Source of the DNA: Anadara kagoshimensis
Lineage: Eukaryota; Mollusca; Bivalvia; Arcoida; Arcidae
DNA length: 64,000 bases
Assembly (NCBI GenBank): GCA_021292105.1
Contig: CM037871.1
Span: 55,258,866-55,322,865, forward strand
Direction: 5' to 3'
Both the position numbers and the translations under genes were made by a program. The notes below the pieces were generated by a model. The model ran no database searches, had not been told where the DNA came from, and saw only the letters and a list, made by a program, of their open reading frames with translations. Of the stretch, positions 1 through 11,500 are shown piece after piece (position 1 is the first letter of the stretch; the number at the start of each line of letters is the position of its first letter).

Positions 1-414
1 TGGAAGGGTGAGCACCCCCTGTTTAGTAAGCTAAACCCGTAATTAAGATTATTAGATACACAGTTATTGCGATTACAATTTTGCTTAATTTAAGTTGAAG
101 AAAATCTTAGTTAAGGAAAGGACCAGGCTCTCAAAACTTGACAACGGCAAAAACTCGATAACTTTTAGCAGCATTTTACCAATTTTAAAGTATTTCAAAC
201 AAAAATTAGAATATACATGTATAGTCTAGATGTAATAAACTTATCGTGATCTTAAAAATGACAACTAAAACATATATACGAATATATTGTACACTAACAA
301 AATTATTCAGATTTCAATTTGGGTAGACGTACGTGAAGGAGTAAATGTGTTGCGTTCAAATATTGATATAATTATGATATTTATAATTAACTTGAACAAA
401 AAGAGCTATTTGAA

Positions 415-540
415 ACGGAGGTACGTACCCTTCCGGAGCAGCACCCGGCCTCACTTCCCTGGTGGAAGTTCACATGTTTAAATTAACTTACAAATTTTCA
501 AAGTATTTACTTTGCTTTGGGAATGTTTTTAGTTAACAAC
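415..540 (+). repeat. Retroelement 3'-end fragment (GIPxGTNxAP RT family)
   Basis: The segment matches the shared 3' end of a dispersed family: CCTTCCGGAGC, CACCCGGCCTCACTT, GGTGGAAGTTCAC, then TTTACTTTGCTT. Longer copies at 14715 and 31860 show that this is the 3' untranslated end of a reverse-transcriptase element. The short length fits 5' truncation. The same fragment recurs at 51475-51600 in copy B. Confidence 0.65.
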
Positions 541-907
541 ATGGTTTCTAAACTATGGTAATTATTTATCGCTAACAAAACTGTTTTGAGTAGAAATGTG
601 ATAATCAGAATTTAATATGTGTTTTTAGTACATTCTGATTTTTATTCTATGTATTTTACATATTATAAAGTGCAAATGTTAATACAAGGGAGTAAATAGC
701 AATGAGAATTTGTGATAAGTTTGTAAAGCGATGTTTATTTTGTAATTATAGAAGATAAAAAGATGTTTAAAGGATGTGGCAAATAAGCGTATCTCAGCGT
801 GATAATAATAAAATGACAAATGTTCAGAGTCTTCATGTTTTGATTTTTTTTTCATTTTTAGTACTTTTTGAATTTATACTGTAATATTCTACTAAAATAT
901 TACCAAT

Positions 908-1240
908 GCGGTAGCTCAGTTGGTAGAGTGCTCGCTCCGTAAGTGGGAGGTCGTGGGTTCGAACACCGGCCGGGTCTGCCCTAGACTTGAAAGAGATTAG
1001 TGACTGTTCTTTCGCCAAGCAATCGGCATTACGAAATGAAAGTCACGGTTCTTTCGGATAAGAACTTAAAATAAACGAGGTCCCGTGTCATGGTAGGTTT
1101 GGCACGATAAAGAACCCTGTTTTATTATGGCATCAGCGCAACCCACAGGCAAAATTTTGTACCTTCGCCTATAGCTAGCGACATCTCGATATAAGTTAAA
1201 TTTTCTTGACTGGGACGTTAAACACCTCATTACTACAAAA
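908..1240 (+). mobile_element. tRNA-derived SINE, copy 1
   Basis: The head is tRNA-like: GCGGTAGCTCAGTTGG contains a pol III A box and GGTTCGAAC at 956-964 is a B box. The body continues about 250 bp past the tRNA part and ends near CTTGACTGGGACGTTAAAC. The absence of a closed acceptor stem and the long unrelated body rule out a functional tRNA gene. A second copy is at 52023-52345 and a 5'-truncated tail of the same or a related family is at 39420-39500. The orientation is plus. SINEs of this architecture are common in molluscs; the family name is not assigned here. Confidence 0.85.
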
Positions 1241-1404
1241 ATGAATTTAAAGGATGTAATAATAAATTATAAAAAGCGTTTCCCGGCGTGATGATACTCA
1301 AACAAGCATACTAATGCTTGCGCGCATGTTATGGTTTTTTTCACTTTGAGAACCTCTTGAAAAAAATATGTATATTTGTTATATTATACTTCAATGTCTA
1401 CTTT

Positions 1405-1646
1405 GTATAGGTTAACAACATTGACCTGTCCGCTTGACCTTTCATTAGAAATATCTATATAGGAGGATCCACCTAATACATGGGTAGTTAATACATACAT
1501 ATGACACAGGTGTGCTCTATGAGGTGAGTATATCTCAAGATGTATACAAAATAAACACCTGTGCTCCCTGTACATAGATGTACTTGGTCTGTGATGAATA
1601 TTTAAATGAAAGGTCAAGCGGACAGGTCAAACATGTTTGTCTATAC
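1405..1646. mobile_element. MITE family T, copy 1 (41-bp TIRs)
   Basis: The left end GTATAGGTTAACAACATTG and the inverted right end GTATAGACAAACATGTTTG are both followed by the shared stretch ACCTGTCCGCTTGACC and then TTTCAT. This gives about 41-bp terminal inverted repeats around a 242-bp element with no coding potential. Related copies are at 13829-14070, 27657-27971 and 52520-52749. The flanks suggest a TA target duplication, as for Tc1/mariner-type elements, but the superfamily is inferred. Confidence 0.8.
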
Positions 1647-1670
1647 TCGGTATCTCATAATTATACATTA

Positions 1671-2478
1671 AAGTCTGTTTACAACCAATTAGTCTCTTGG
1701 TATTTAACCCCTTTCATAGGGTTAACGTGTGAATAAAAATCATAGCTTTTTGCATCGTGAAAACAAGCCTATGCCGTAATGTGGCCTGTTGTAACCGGTG
1801 TCTAATCTACTCTCTTGACTTCATATTAAAACTTTTTAATATCGCCTTCTATATCGCTATGTAAATTGTTTTAGCGCCATTTTCCTAACCTTTGCGGCGA
1901 TACCAAAAACAGGAGTGAGAGGGTTTTTCATATGCTAATCAGTTTCTGTTACGGGTCATTCACACATTCTTCTTCGATTCTACGAAGATAGTCACCCCCA
2001 ACCACGTGTATATTAATATCACAACCAGTTTTCCTGAAACTTTTTTTGAGTTAATGTCTCTAAAAATCTATACACAGTTGTTGATTTATCATTATTATTT
2101 AAGTCATATTTTCTGCTACAACGATCAGAAATATTTGTTAACATACGCCTCTAATTATAATTCGGTTACCAAATTGCTAAAGTCAAAGTTGACCGACTTT
2201 TACAACACGTGTACACCTGATCATGAATACGGTAGTTCTTGCCAACCACCAACTAGATTTGACGAAGTTCTTGCAGTCTTTCTTATTATCCGTACACACG
2301 ATTTATAAGTTTAATTAGTTACCATAATTTACCATTTAAGAATAATGGCACAACGAGAGAAGAGAGAGAGAGAGAGAGTGAAAACATTGTCTAAAAATTA
2401 TTTGCACGTGAATTGTTTGAAGGTTGTCAAGGATAAGTATCACCGTTCTTAAATGAATTTCATTAAGAATTATGGTAC

Positions 2479-2520
<42 letters not shown>

Positions 2521-3029
2521 TTGTCTCAAATAAATGATTTGCACGTGAATTGTGGCAAGAATGATATTTCGTACAAAAATCTTGTAAACAAAAATTTTTA
2601 GTACATGACGTACTCGTACGTGCAGCATTATAACACCATATGTATATTGATAAATATTAATAAATTTAAACATTTTTGAGTAATTTTATAAACAAATTTA
2701 TGAAAACAATATCCGTACTTGTCAATCATGTGTAGTGTTGCGTATCAACATATTGTCGATAAGTATTTCTTATGCAAATTAGATCAGTATATCCCTGTCC
2801 GAAATGGTTTCGACCGAAATGTAGGACTTAGACAAAATAGCCATTGCTCAAAATTGACCAAAATTTACGGAGTATGGGGCAAAACTGAGAAAAGTTTAAG
2901 GATAGAAATATTAAAAATAATTACGGCATGAATTGTATAATAAATGTACGATTTTACTTTTACAATAAAAAGTTTCGTTTTAGAGAATTTTACGAAAAAC
3001 CAAGAGACTAAAGGATCGTAAATGGACTT
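1671..3029. mobile_element. Non-autonomous DNA transposon unique to copy A
   Basis: Copy B lacks exactly this segment: it reads ATACATTAGTACG where copy A has the insertion. The ends are inverted repeats. AAGTCTGTTTAC at the left pairs with AAGTCCATTTAC read from the right, and both continue into TTAGTCTCTTGG, giving about 33 bp of imperfect TIR. The flanking duplication is TA or TTA depending on alignment. The longest internal reading frame (2006-2308) resembles no known family, so the element looks non-autonomous. TTA would favour PIF/Harbinger and TA would favour Tc1/mariner; I cannot decide between them. Confidence 0.8.
2335..2560. repeat. Tandem pair of ~130-bp units with (GA)n microsatellites
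   Basis: Two neighbouring units each contain AAGAATNATGGNACAACG, a GA tract (2355-2378 and 2482-2517), then TTTGCACGTGAATTGT. The pair sits inside the transposon at 1671-3029. Confidence 0.8.
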
Positions 3030-3935
3030 TAGTACGTGTAGCTTTACCTGTAAGTTTATCGACATCTATATCCTTTTTACAACACGACCTTTAAAAGATC
3101 AGTGATCATATGTTTTAGGATCAATTTTACCATCTATTATGATACAGCTATAAACGTTGATATTTAAGATAAGATAATTATCGTTGTATATTATGGTTGT
3201 ATATCCTCCATCTTAACTAATTATACGTTATCCTGGAATAGTTTAATCCGTGTTGTTATATATAACATCTCGATAGTCCTCAGATTAGATGTCAAAATTT
3301 GAAAATGGCTAATGGATATGAACTACACAAATGGATTTTGTTTTTTAAATATATAATTTACTGTCCTTTAATTCATTTTTGTAAATTTGTTATTTGTTTG
3401 TTATGTTCTCTCAAACTTAATATTTTGTTAATTTGATTTTTTGTATTTTTATACGGTCCTGGTAGTTTTCTGGGAAAATGCCTATATCCATATCACATTT
3501 ATAAATAGTCAATATCTGGACTGTTTTGGTGATTTTGTTTGAAAATTAACATTACAAACATATCAATGGTGTGGGATAAATAATTCTGTATGTCCTGGTC
3601 CAATAAAACAAATCCAGTGTGATTGGTCGTGTGAGTAGCGGTCTGGTGTTAAGACGTGTTTTTGGTCTGTCCGCAATATTTTGAAGTTTTTGGATAGTTA
3701 ATTGATGGATTTTGATATCATGTTTTGCTATTAACTTTCTAACTTTTTGAAGGATATATTAGTGGAGAAATTATTTACTTTTACTGTGCACTTTGGAGTA
3801 TATTTGAAATTTAATTTTTGACAAAAAAGAACAATAGATATTTCTATCATGAATAACACAGTGAACAGTTCTCTCAGAGAAGTAGGGAGCTCGGTCATGC
3901 AGGCTTACGACATATTAAATAACGTAAATAATATA
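3030..3935 (+). repeat. Long direct duplication, copy A, right block
   Basis: This block matches copy B at 52772-53249 and again at 59946-60371, where copy B is interrupted by a 6.7-kb insertion. The uninterrupted sequence at 3512-3514 (ATA) is the empty target site of that insertion. Homology stops at about 3935, inside the start of a LINE ORF1, where copy A passes into a foldback and then an nAChR intron. Confidence 0.92.
3849..3935 (+). pseudogene. 5' fragment of a LINE ORF1
   Basis: The first 29 or so codons (starting MNNTVNSSLREVGSS) match the start of the ORF1 at 60284-61183 almost exactly, then homology ends. A LINE fragment that keeps its 5' end and lacks its 3' end is the opposite of normal target-primed truncation. 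It therefore arose by duplication or deletion rather than by an independent insertion. Confidence 0.85.
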
Positions 3936-3960
3936 CAATTATGGACTTTTTAGTGGTTGT

Positions 3961-4050
3961 ATATGGTTTGATATTCACCGGAAAAAGAAATATTGATCGA
4001 GGCGACAGCCGAGGTCAATATTTATTTTTCCGGTGAATATCAAACCATAC
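3961..4050. repeat. Foldback / hairpin sequence
   Basis: The arms at about 3961-3999 and 4013-4050 are inverted copies (GGTTTGATATTCACCGG pairing with CCGGTGAATATCAAACC), separated by a roughly 13-base GC-rich loop. It lies exactly at the end of copy A homology and could be a small palindromic MITE. Confidence 0.85.
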
Positions 4051-4263
4051 TAGTTTCAAATACCATTTTTTTACAATTTAATCATAAAATACATTTTAAA
4101 TAAATGGTATATGACAATATTTTTTAATGCATCTTATGGTTAAATTAAAAAACGGTATATGACACTAGTAAAGATAAACTATTTTTCATTTCAGTATACG
4201 TGCATTGTCCCATTATACCATTTCATGACTACATTTGCATATATATATTATGTATATTTTCAG

Positions 4264-4469
4264 CTATTTATTTTGATTTTTCTTTGTTCCTGGTGGGGTA
4301 TGCTACTGTTATGTCTGTTGTTGTCAACTTTCTCCATTACCGTGGCAACGAGGAAATACCTAGAATTATACGGCGTATTTTCTTTGATTGGCTGTCTAAA
4401 GTAGTATTTATTAAAGCACCAAAGACCAACAGAGTATCAATATCATCATCATCTGACAATCAAAATGAT
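4264..4469 (+). CDS. nAChR subunit (gene A), penultimate exon: M3 and start of cytoplasmic loop
   Basis: After a TTTTCAG acceptor the exon opens in phase 1 and encodes IYFDFSLFLVGYATVMSVVV (transmembrane M3), then LHYRG and EIPRIIRR, the start of the M3-M4 loop, and ends before GTAAGT in phase 0. Boundaries and phase equal those of exon 6 of the downstream gene (26105-26307) and the proteins are clearly paralogous. Exons for the ligand-binding domain and M1-M2 are not in the window. They should lie to the left, which makes 1-4263 part of a large intron. The serine-rich end and shortened loop are the main differences from the downstream gene. The subunit is recognised by family; the subtype is not. 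Confidence 0.88.
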
Positions 4470-5224
4470 GTAAGTATATAACGGCTTCAGGACTACTTCG
4501 GTCAAATTAAAGAAAGCATTGTTTATAACTACCGAAATGACATTTATAGTGCTACAAATTTCGTTGGTCGTACACAGCAAAGTGAATAACGCGTGCTAGC
4601 GGTTTATGTGTAATTAGCTTTGTAAGAAAATGGAAGTTATATCACTATGTATGCTATATATATATATAATATATACAGTCACAGGAACAGCCAATAAAAT
4701 GGCGTCACGTATATTGCATAGGGCAAAAAACGAGTGACGTCATTTTGTCATATAATTGCATTTAGTTTCAAATAGAGTTGAATGAATAAATGTAAAAATA
4801 GCATTATATTCATGCATTGTTGTCCATTAAGTGTTAACTTTGGCGGTTTAACACATTTTAACAATTGAAATCGAGTCGGTTCAATATAATATTTCGGCAC
4901 CACAAAATACAAGATTGTTTATCAAGGACCATGCCATTAATATGACCGTTCTTTATAACCTGGAATGAAAACAAATACTGAAAATATACACCTTGATGTC
5001 ATATTTGTATTTTTTCCACCATGCAAAATGCCCTTCTCAAGTCGAGGTCCGTTGTAATGAGTACCAGGTACTCTTGGATGCTCTGTATACATGGTGTTTG
5101 CTACTTCAACAGTGGCGTGGTGATGTGTTTATTATCTACAAAATGAATTCACAAAAACATATGTCGATTTATACGTGTACATATCGAAATAAACATACAA
5201 AAACCAAAATCTCAAAGCAAAGTA

Positions 5225-5335
5225 AAAACTTTTAAACTGGCAAATTAGGTTAAACACATGAACTCCCACCAGGGTGAGAGCTCGGGTGTGTTCCGGAATG
5301 ATGAGCACCTCCTGTTTAACTAGCTTCGCCCTCAA
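5225..5335 (-). repeat. Retroelement 3'-end fragment in gene A intron
   Basis: The reverse complement carries the family's CACCTCCTGTTTAACTAGC, GTTCCGGA and GTTTAACCTAATTTGCC blocks. It is 5'-truncated like most copies and lies between the two gene A exons. Confidence 0.7.
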
Positions 5336-5506
5336 CATAAGAATCCAACAATACTTGAAATAAAAAAGGACTAGTGTGTTTGCAGTAGATGCATCTCAAT
5401 TTAATGTGCCTAAATGGCATCTCTTCTTGCACTTTAAATGTAAAAATGATGCATTATTTCAAGAAAAACAAATCATACTGAAAATTCTCCTTTCTTTGTT
5501 TTTCAG

Positions 5507-5803
5507 AATGACAGTGAAAATGGAAATAATAATAGAAATGTTGGTTTAACAACAAATAAAAAGAATGGATATTTACCAACTGTAGCAAGTGTAGGCAATG
5601 TTACAGCAGAAGTGCCTTCAGAAACTGATGAACACTTAAACAAAATAGAGAAAACACTGGAGCATATAGACAGCCAAATATCCCGATCTGAGGAGTGGAA
5701 GATACTGGCATTAATAGTAGACAGAGTGGCTTGTTATTTGTACATTTTTATCGGTGTCATCGGGGTCATTGTTTTGTTTTCTTTATTGGCAAATGATACA
5801 TAA
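5507..5803 (+). CDS. nAChR subunit (gene A), last exon: loop end and M4
   Basis: The exon starts after TTTTTCAG in phase 0 and ends at TAA. It encodes an Asn-rich variable loop, then the amphipathic segment IEKTLEHIDSQISRSEEWK, then the M4 helix YLYIFIGVIGVIVLFSLL near the C-terminus. It has the same 297-nt length as the last exon of the downstream gene (26833-27129), with the conserved IEKTL..HID.QISRS.EWK block in both. No frame disruption is visible, so gene A's 3' end looks intact. Confidence 0.88.
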   Translation, partial: NDSENGNNNRNVGLTTNKKNGYLPTVASVGNVTAEVPSETDEHLNKIEKTLEHIDSQISRSEEWKILALIVDRVACYLYIFIGVIGVIVLFSLLANDT

Positions 5804-5927
5804 AAACAGGTAATCATCTTACAATATTGAATTCTGAAGTCAAAGCCAGGAAACCAATTACGCAAGTGTATAATCATTACCAAAATATCCATGGATTTTA
5901 CAGGAAGTAACAGTTATATTGTAAATC

Positions 5928-5933
5928 AATAAA
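5928..5933 (+). promoter_or_regulatory. Candidate polyadenylation signal of gene A
   Basis: AATAAA lies 125 bases after the gene A stop codon. Other AATAAA-like hexamers follow further downstream, so the site used is uncertain. Confidence 0.4.
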
Positions 5934-6404
5934 CAGAATATCGAAAGGAACTGGTCCGGAAATAAACTATGCACACAACGTTCCGGCCGTATTCTATTTT
6001 CAAGCGTCTTGTATATATAGTTTCAGTCTATCGATTTTATTACTTTTATATTATTTACATAATACTCATTTTTTAAAATTTTAATCGCAGTATATTTGTT
6101 TATCATAAGTTCATCTGCAGAGTGCTGAGTGGCTGATATCATGCATCAATGCAAATATTGACTCATTTATTGCTGTCATTTTAATTTGTAATTTGATAAT
6201 TATAAAAGTGGACAAGTGTTATTAATAAAAGTTTGTGTTTTGACAACGCTAACTGGTGCATTGTCTAGCTATATAATTTGTTTAATTTTCCCTCATCTTA
6301 AAAAAATAAAGATTTAATTAAAATCAGAATTGGTAAACAAAACAGACAAATAGAATGTTTGTCTATGTATCCCAAATTATCATGAATCTGTTCGACGTCA
6401 AAGG

Positions 6405-6580
6405 GTTCCATGTTCCTTTCATTGTAAATTTCGATTTTACACGTGGCGGGTATAACTACCTAAACAGGAGGTACTTACCTTTCTGCAGTACCCAGCCTCA
6501 ATTCCCTAGTGGGGTGGAAGTGCAAATAATTTGTCAGATTAATTTTGTTTATTTGTTTGCGATTTGGACAAGGATTGAAC
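6405..6580 (+). repeat. Retroelement 3'-end fragment
   Basis: The family blocks ACACGTGGCGGGTATAACTA, CTAAACAGGAGGTACTTACC and GCGATTTGGACAAGGATT appear in order, with more divergence than in the copies near 32 kb. Confidence 0.6.
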
Positions 6581-6599
6581 TTGATGCTTGTTAAAATTA

Positions 6600-6795
6600 A
6601 AAGTTTCTCAAAGACTAAGTTATACCCCCTCGTGCAAAGTATTCCCTTAGCTAAATTTGGTAAAATTTCGTCCTTTGGGTATCTTTTCAACATCTTGGGA
6701 AAATAAAATTTGGTTTCATAATTTCGGTCTAAGTACTACCAATGAGGAATTGTATTCCGAAACGACGTTCTAATAATGTAAAATTATGTTTTTGA
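6600..6795 (+). repeat. Dispersed family P, copy 1
   Basis: The sequence runs from CTCAAAGACTAAGTTATACC through CGTGCAAAGTATTCCCTTAG to GAGGAATTGTATTCCGAAAC and ends near TAATGTAAAATTATG. Related copies are at about 10120-10200 (5' part), 10640-10745, 21930-22085 and 46075-46245. No terminal repeats or coding potential were found, so the element type is unknown. Confidence 0.6.
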
Positions 6796-8399
6796 TACAT
6801 ACATTGTATATTTAATAGTTTCCTTGTCTATGTATTATCCGTTATTTTGGTAGAAAGTAATAGCAAGAAAATTTTAATATCGATACCTTTATTGTTTAAA
6901 GTCTACATGATAAACAAATCACGTATAAATATGCATAACTCTGAATTCACTTAAGTTACGGGATATTTGTTCATTGTGTTACGTAATATTGGATTTTGAA
7001 ATAAACGCGATAATTTCTGGCTCATTAATGCATTGCATATCGAAAACAATGTGTTGTGTGACAATGAATAAATTTTCAAAATAAAATGCTTCAAATGCTT
7101 TGAAATGCTTAAAAGCCCCGAAAACAATGCGTTTGGAAAATACCTGTTTGTGACAATGAACTAATTCACAAAATGAAATGCTTTAAATAAGTGATTTATA
7201 GTGACAATTTTAACGGCGTAACACGTGCAACATGCCATATAACCTTTGGGCGAAACGACATGGATAACCAAGTTTTGTTTTCCCTGCGTTTTCTTGAATA
7301 CATAACGTATACGTTTTCCGCACGCATTTGAACAATAGCTCCGCACAAACTTTAGCGGTTATCACTTGATAAGCTGGTAAATTACCATATTTTTATGATT
7401 ATTTTGTTACTAAGAAAATAGCAAAACGTTCCACGCTTATATTTTAAAATCGCAATTGCATGAATGTCTGAAAACATAATTATCATTTAATAACGAACAA
7501 TAAAACATATTTTTAACATGAAGTGTTTTAGACTGTTTATTTGTGCACGGAAGTTTATGTATCTATTATAAATTTTTAATGTACTAATAAAAGTTATAGT
7601 CATGTTCACAGACAGACAACGAAAGTTTGTTTAGAAAATGCTATCGCTCAACAATTATCATTTGACGTAACCTATGACAACGTTTACCCTCATATTGCGT
7701 AGATCACTTGAATTGACGAAAATAAGTATAGCATGTGAAAGGCCAATTCAAAATAGGTTTGCTAAGGCACCAAATGTCATACGCCCTGTGTGTGGAATAA
7801 GACCTTTTTCGGTTCTCATATGGTACAAAGCTACTGTAAATCCACAAATTAAATGCACATGGAAAATGCAAGAATAAAGTCGTACTTTCCAACAAACTCA
7901 AAAATTTGTCAAAACTTGATACAAAATATACTGACCTATAAGGAAAAAAAATTTCATTCATGAAAAAGTCAACTTAATTCTGTACATTTAAGTTTCTAAC
8001 AAAACAACAAATATAGCTATGTCAAAATTATCACTTCTGTAAATTTTTATTCATGACAACTATAAATTATATGCCATAATGATTGGATTATTCATGATGA
8101 TAACACCTCTAAAAAACCCGAATAACAATGACCTACCTGACACTAAATACACTGATGTACATTTGAATGAGGCCCAATTGGTGTATAAATTTGATCAAAT
8201 TTATAGAATTTCCGCTAAATTTCTCTATGTACAGGAGAATTGAATAATGAAGTTTTCATTTAAAAATATAATTTAGTTAGGTCAGTGCATTTTAAATGCA
8301 TTTTATTGATAGTTAAATGGAAACATTTTCAACAAAAAAGAATAAATAATAAAAACCATGTGCCCTCCATTTATGGAAATAAAGTACGTACTCGATTTG

Positions 8400-8535
8400 T
8401 TGCCTATAAAACATCCATACTAATTCATGCCTTAATCAGAACCCAAACCAAAGTTAACTAAATAATAAATTAATTAACTTCCTAAAGGAAAGTGAGGCCA
8501 GGTGCTCAGGAAGGGTAAAATCCTCCTGATTAGCT
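8400..8535 (-). repeat. Retroelement 3'-end fragment
   Basis: The reverse complement shows CCTGAGCACCTGGCCTCACTT and a degenerate tail; it is a short, old copy of the family. Confidence 0.55.
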
Positions 8536-10208
8536 AGCTACATAATAACTGTTTGTATGTAATTATCTTTTCTACTGTTGATGGGTATCATTAGGTGCAC
8601 TTAGCCATACAAAATTATTTTGATAAGAAATATGCATAGTGCACGTAAGTAAAATGGAGCTTTATGTCGCAACCTAGATTACGTTTCTGGTATGTTTGTA
8701 TTGTATATTAAGACGTCGCCAAACTATATGTGACGTTTATAGTAAAACCAAATTACGTATTGAAATAATAGGCTGTAATATTTTAAACAACGGAAATGTA
8801 AACTTAAGGTTATCACCGGAAGTGATGTCCTTGGTGACGCTATATATGTCATATGTGCAAAAGAACACGTCGTTTTTAACATGTTAATCCCCATAGCAGC
8901 AACGTTTTACTCTGCACAGAAATAGTCTGCGCTAATCGCGAATTCGCATGGCGATTCCTTACGATTAGGCATAAGTTGGTGAAAAATCTTTTTTCAAAAT
9001 GTATGAATCAGAATAGGTTTATGCATAAATGTTTTTGTTTTCATCAAAAATTTATAATCATTAAAAAATCAGCATCAAACAGGAAGAAACAAATTATTTT
9101 TATCATTAAAGAGAAAAACATTACATTAGAATAATTTTATTGCATTATACTTTTCGAATATAGCATCATCATGAAATATATTGCACTATAATATATTGTT
9201 AATAATTAAGCAATGTTTCACACACACCAGATTCAGACAGTTTGATTTACATGTACAAAATCATCAATAACCATCCAAATACCATTAGGAGAAAATAATG
9301 TTCTCTAACACAATTTTATACGGTTGCGAAAATTGGCAAACAAAACATCTTTTTGAGCTGACATCGCTAACGACAATTCTTCCTATGTAGACCAAACATA
9401 TGATTATATAAACCTCAGTGGAAACAATGACATTCAAACGTATATATTTTACCGTAATGGTCGATGTGGTGTATTTTAGTTATTCAGACTCAGATGAGTT
9501 GTTTTGATGAAAATAAACAGTTGCACAATACAGACTACTTTTTGTAGAACGAGGAACCAGAAAACTAACTAGTAGATACTATTCATGCATTTCCTGTTGC
9601 AGTTCCATATCAGTTTCAAATTTTTCACTTTGCTTTTAAATTGTGCTTTCGACATGGATTTGTATGTTTATTTTCTTCTGCATTTCGAAGAAAGAAGAGG
9701 GATTAAATTAAAGTTTCCATCCGTCCAAAATTCCCCAAAAACTATAAAACACTTTTTCATGAAACTTGGTGCAAAGAATCAACATTGTTAGGAGCTCCGG
9801 ATATCGTGAGCCCGAGTTTGCTTTCTCGTTTTCCTTTGTGATATTGACACTAAGCTTTTAAGACAAGTTTTAAAAAAGAACCTGCTGACGGGGGATCCTT
9901 ATTTACTGCATTTCCTCGTTTTTTCATTGCTTCACTAAAATATATTAGCTTTAGAAGAATGTTGGTATAACTTTCTATTTAAATGCCCGTGTCTTTCCAG
10001 TATTGGCAATGCAAGTAAAAGAACATATGACACCGTTCTGAAAGGTCTGCTAAAATGTAATCAAGCATTTTCAAGAAAATACATCCACTCTTGGATATAT
10101 GCAGATGAGTTAAATCTGATATTCATCAAAAACTACGTGATACTTCCTCATGCAAAATATTTCCTTAGATTTTGCTAAAACATATTTTTGTTCCATTAGA
10201 TATTTTTT

Positions 10209-10366
10209 AAGAAATGACATTCTGATCATGGTATTTCAAGGGGTAATGCAAGATAGTGTGGCGCGTGCCAAATTCGAAGAAGGGCTAAGCCTTTCATTTT
10301 GAATTTGGCACGCGCCGCACTATCTTGCATTACCACTTGAATTACATGAACAAAATATCATTTCTT
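10209..10366. repeat. Palindromic MITE-like hairpin, ~70-bp arms
   Basis: The left arm includes GGTAATGCAAGATAGTG and GGCGCGTGCCAAATTC. The right arm is its inverted copy (GAATTTGGCACGCGCC and CACTATCTTGCATTACC). Imperfect pairing extends outward into AAGAAATGA at both ends. The loop is about 20 bases. It is locally GC-rich in an AT-rich setting. Confidence 0.88.
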
Positions 10367-11049
10367 ATATTTTAATAAATAGTTTGGTTTGTTTTTACCA
10401 TTGGTGCTATTTCTTCTATACCTGTGAGAGATAGGATTTTAAGCCATGCGAGATCGGCGTATCTCACATGACCACGTGACCCCCTGTGTACCTGTGTAAG
10501 ACATGCCATAATATTGCGGAAACATTGATACATATCAAGGGTCATGACCCCAATTGTCTTTCATGGGAATTGCAATACAATTGCTTCTGTATGTTTCATG
10601 GAAGACAGGTACAGTCATATTGTAAATATAAGAGCTTGAAAGAAATTTGGTTTCACAATTTTGTTCCAAGTACTTCTGCCGAGAAATCGTATTCCGAAAC
10701 GGTTGTCTAATGCTGTAAAATAAAAACTGGTATAATATGCAATTTCCAATATCTAGAACCAACACAAACTAAAACATTGAAAGTTAAAAACAACTATAAA
10801 GCGTGCAAGGAAGACATTTATTACTTTTGACATTGATTAATATGTTTGGTTTTTAACTAATAACGTGTATTATCTATACAATATGTAAAATCTGCCTCTC
10901 TAAAATAATTTAAAAACTGGGCAATATGTGATAAACTTGGCAAATATAAAATATAAGCGCATGCAAGTGTTTGAAAAATGTTCACTAGAAACTAAATGGC
11001 TGACCGCATTTCGCTTTGAAAAATACAGTAGGGTTGAGTACAAACTAAA

Positions 11050-11165
11050 TAAAAACAACATACTAATCTATGCCCAAATCACAATTCCAAAGCAGAATAA
11101 CAACTTTGAAACTGAAACTGACAAATTATGTTCAACTCGTGAACTTTCACAAGGCCGGTTTAGCT
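11050..11165 (-). repeat. Retroelement 3'-end fragment
   Basis: It begins CATACTAATCTATGCCC and runs into CAAAGCAGAATAACAAC and GGCCGG, the inverse of the family 3' end. Confidence 0.5.
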
Positions 11166-11364
11166 GTCTAGTTATTCTCTTATCACAAAGTATGTTCATT
11201 TGATGTACTTAAAAGAACAGAATGATAATAAAATACATTATATATCCCACGAAATATATTAACCTGAATATTTCACTCGCTCATTGTTTGTGTTTCTTAT
11301 ATGTCAATCAGACGTCACCATCTCCGTCCACATCTCTCCATCAGAAACAATGCAGCTAATATCA

Positions 11365-11500
11365 GACAAATTTACCTTTCGGTGCACCCGGCCTCACTTG
11401 CTTGGTGGAAATTTACGTGTTTAACCTAATTTGTCAGTTTCAAAGTTTTCATTTTGCTTCTGGGCTTTGATTTGGACATGTATCAGTATATTTGTTTTTT
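11365..11500 (+). repeat. Retroelement 3'-end fragment
   Basis: Family blocks TACCTTTCGGTGCACCCGG, CCTCACTTGCTTGGTGG and TTTGCTTCTGGGC with GGACATGTATCAGTAT occur in order. Confidence 0.6.

Larger units (their letters stand above)
1..1670 (+). repeat. Long direct duplication, copy A, left block
   Basis: This block is nearly identical to 51064-52770 in the same orientation, with only scattered substitutions, so the duplication is recent. The window opens inside the block, so copy A may extend further left. It carries retroelement 3'-end fragments (near 1-50 minus and 415-540 plus), a SINE and a TIR-bearing MITE, all shared with copy B and hence older than the duplication. Copy A lacks about 56 bp just before the SINE (near 890) that copy B has at about 51949-52005. 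If the nAChR exons at 4264 and 5507 belong to a gene starting left of the window, this block lies in its intron. Confidence 0.93.

Noticed and set aside
908..975. Functional tRNA gene
   Set aside because: A and B boxes are present but the cloverleaf cannot be closed, and the sequence runs into a 260-bp body repeated at 52023 and 39420. It is the head of a SINE.
833..1018. Short minus-strand protein containing THDLPLTERALYQLSYR
   Set aside because: This is the well-known translation of an antisense tRNA-like head and recurs with the SINE at 51930-52133.
2006..2308. Transposase or accessory gene of the element at 1671-3029
   Set aside because: The 100-residue frame has no catalytic motif or domain pattern and lies in AT-rich sequence where such frames occur by chance.
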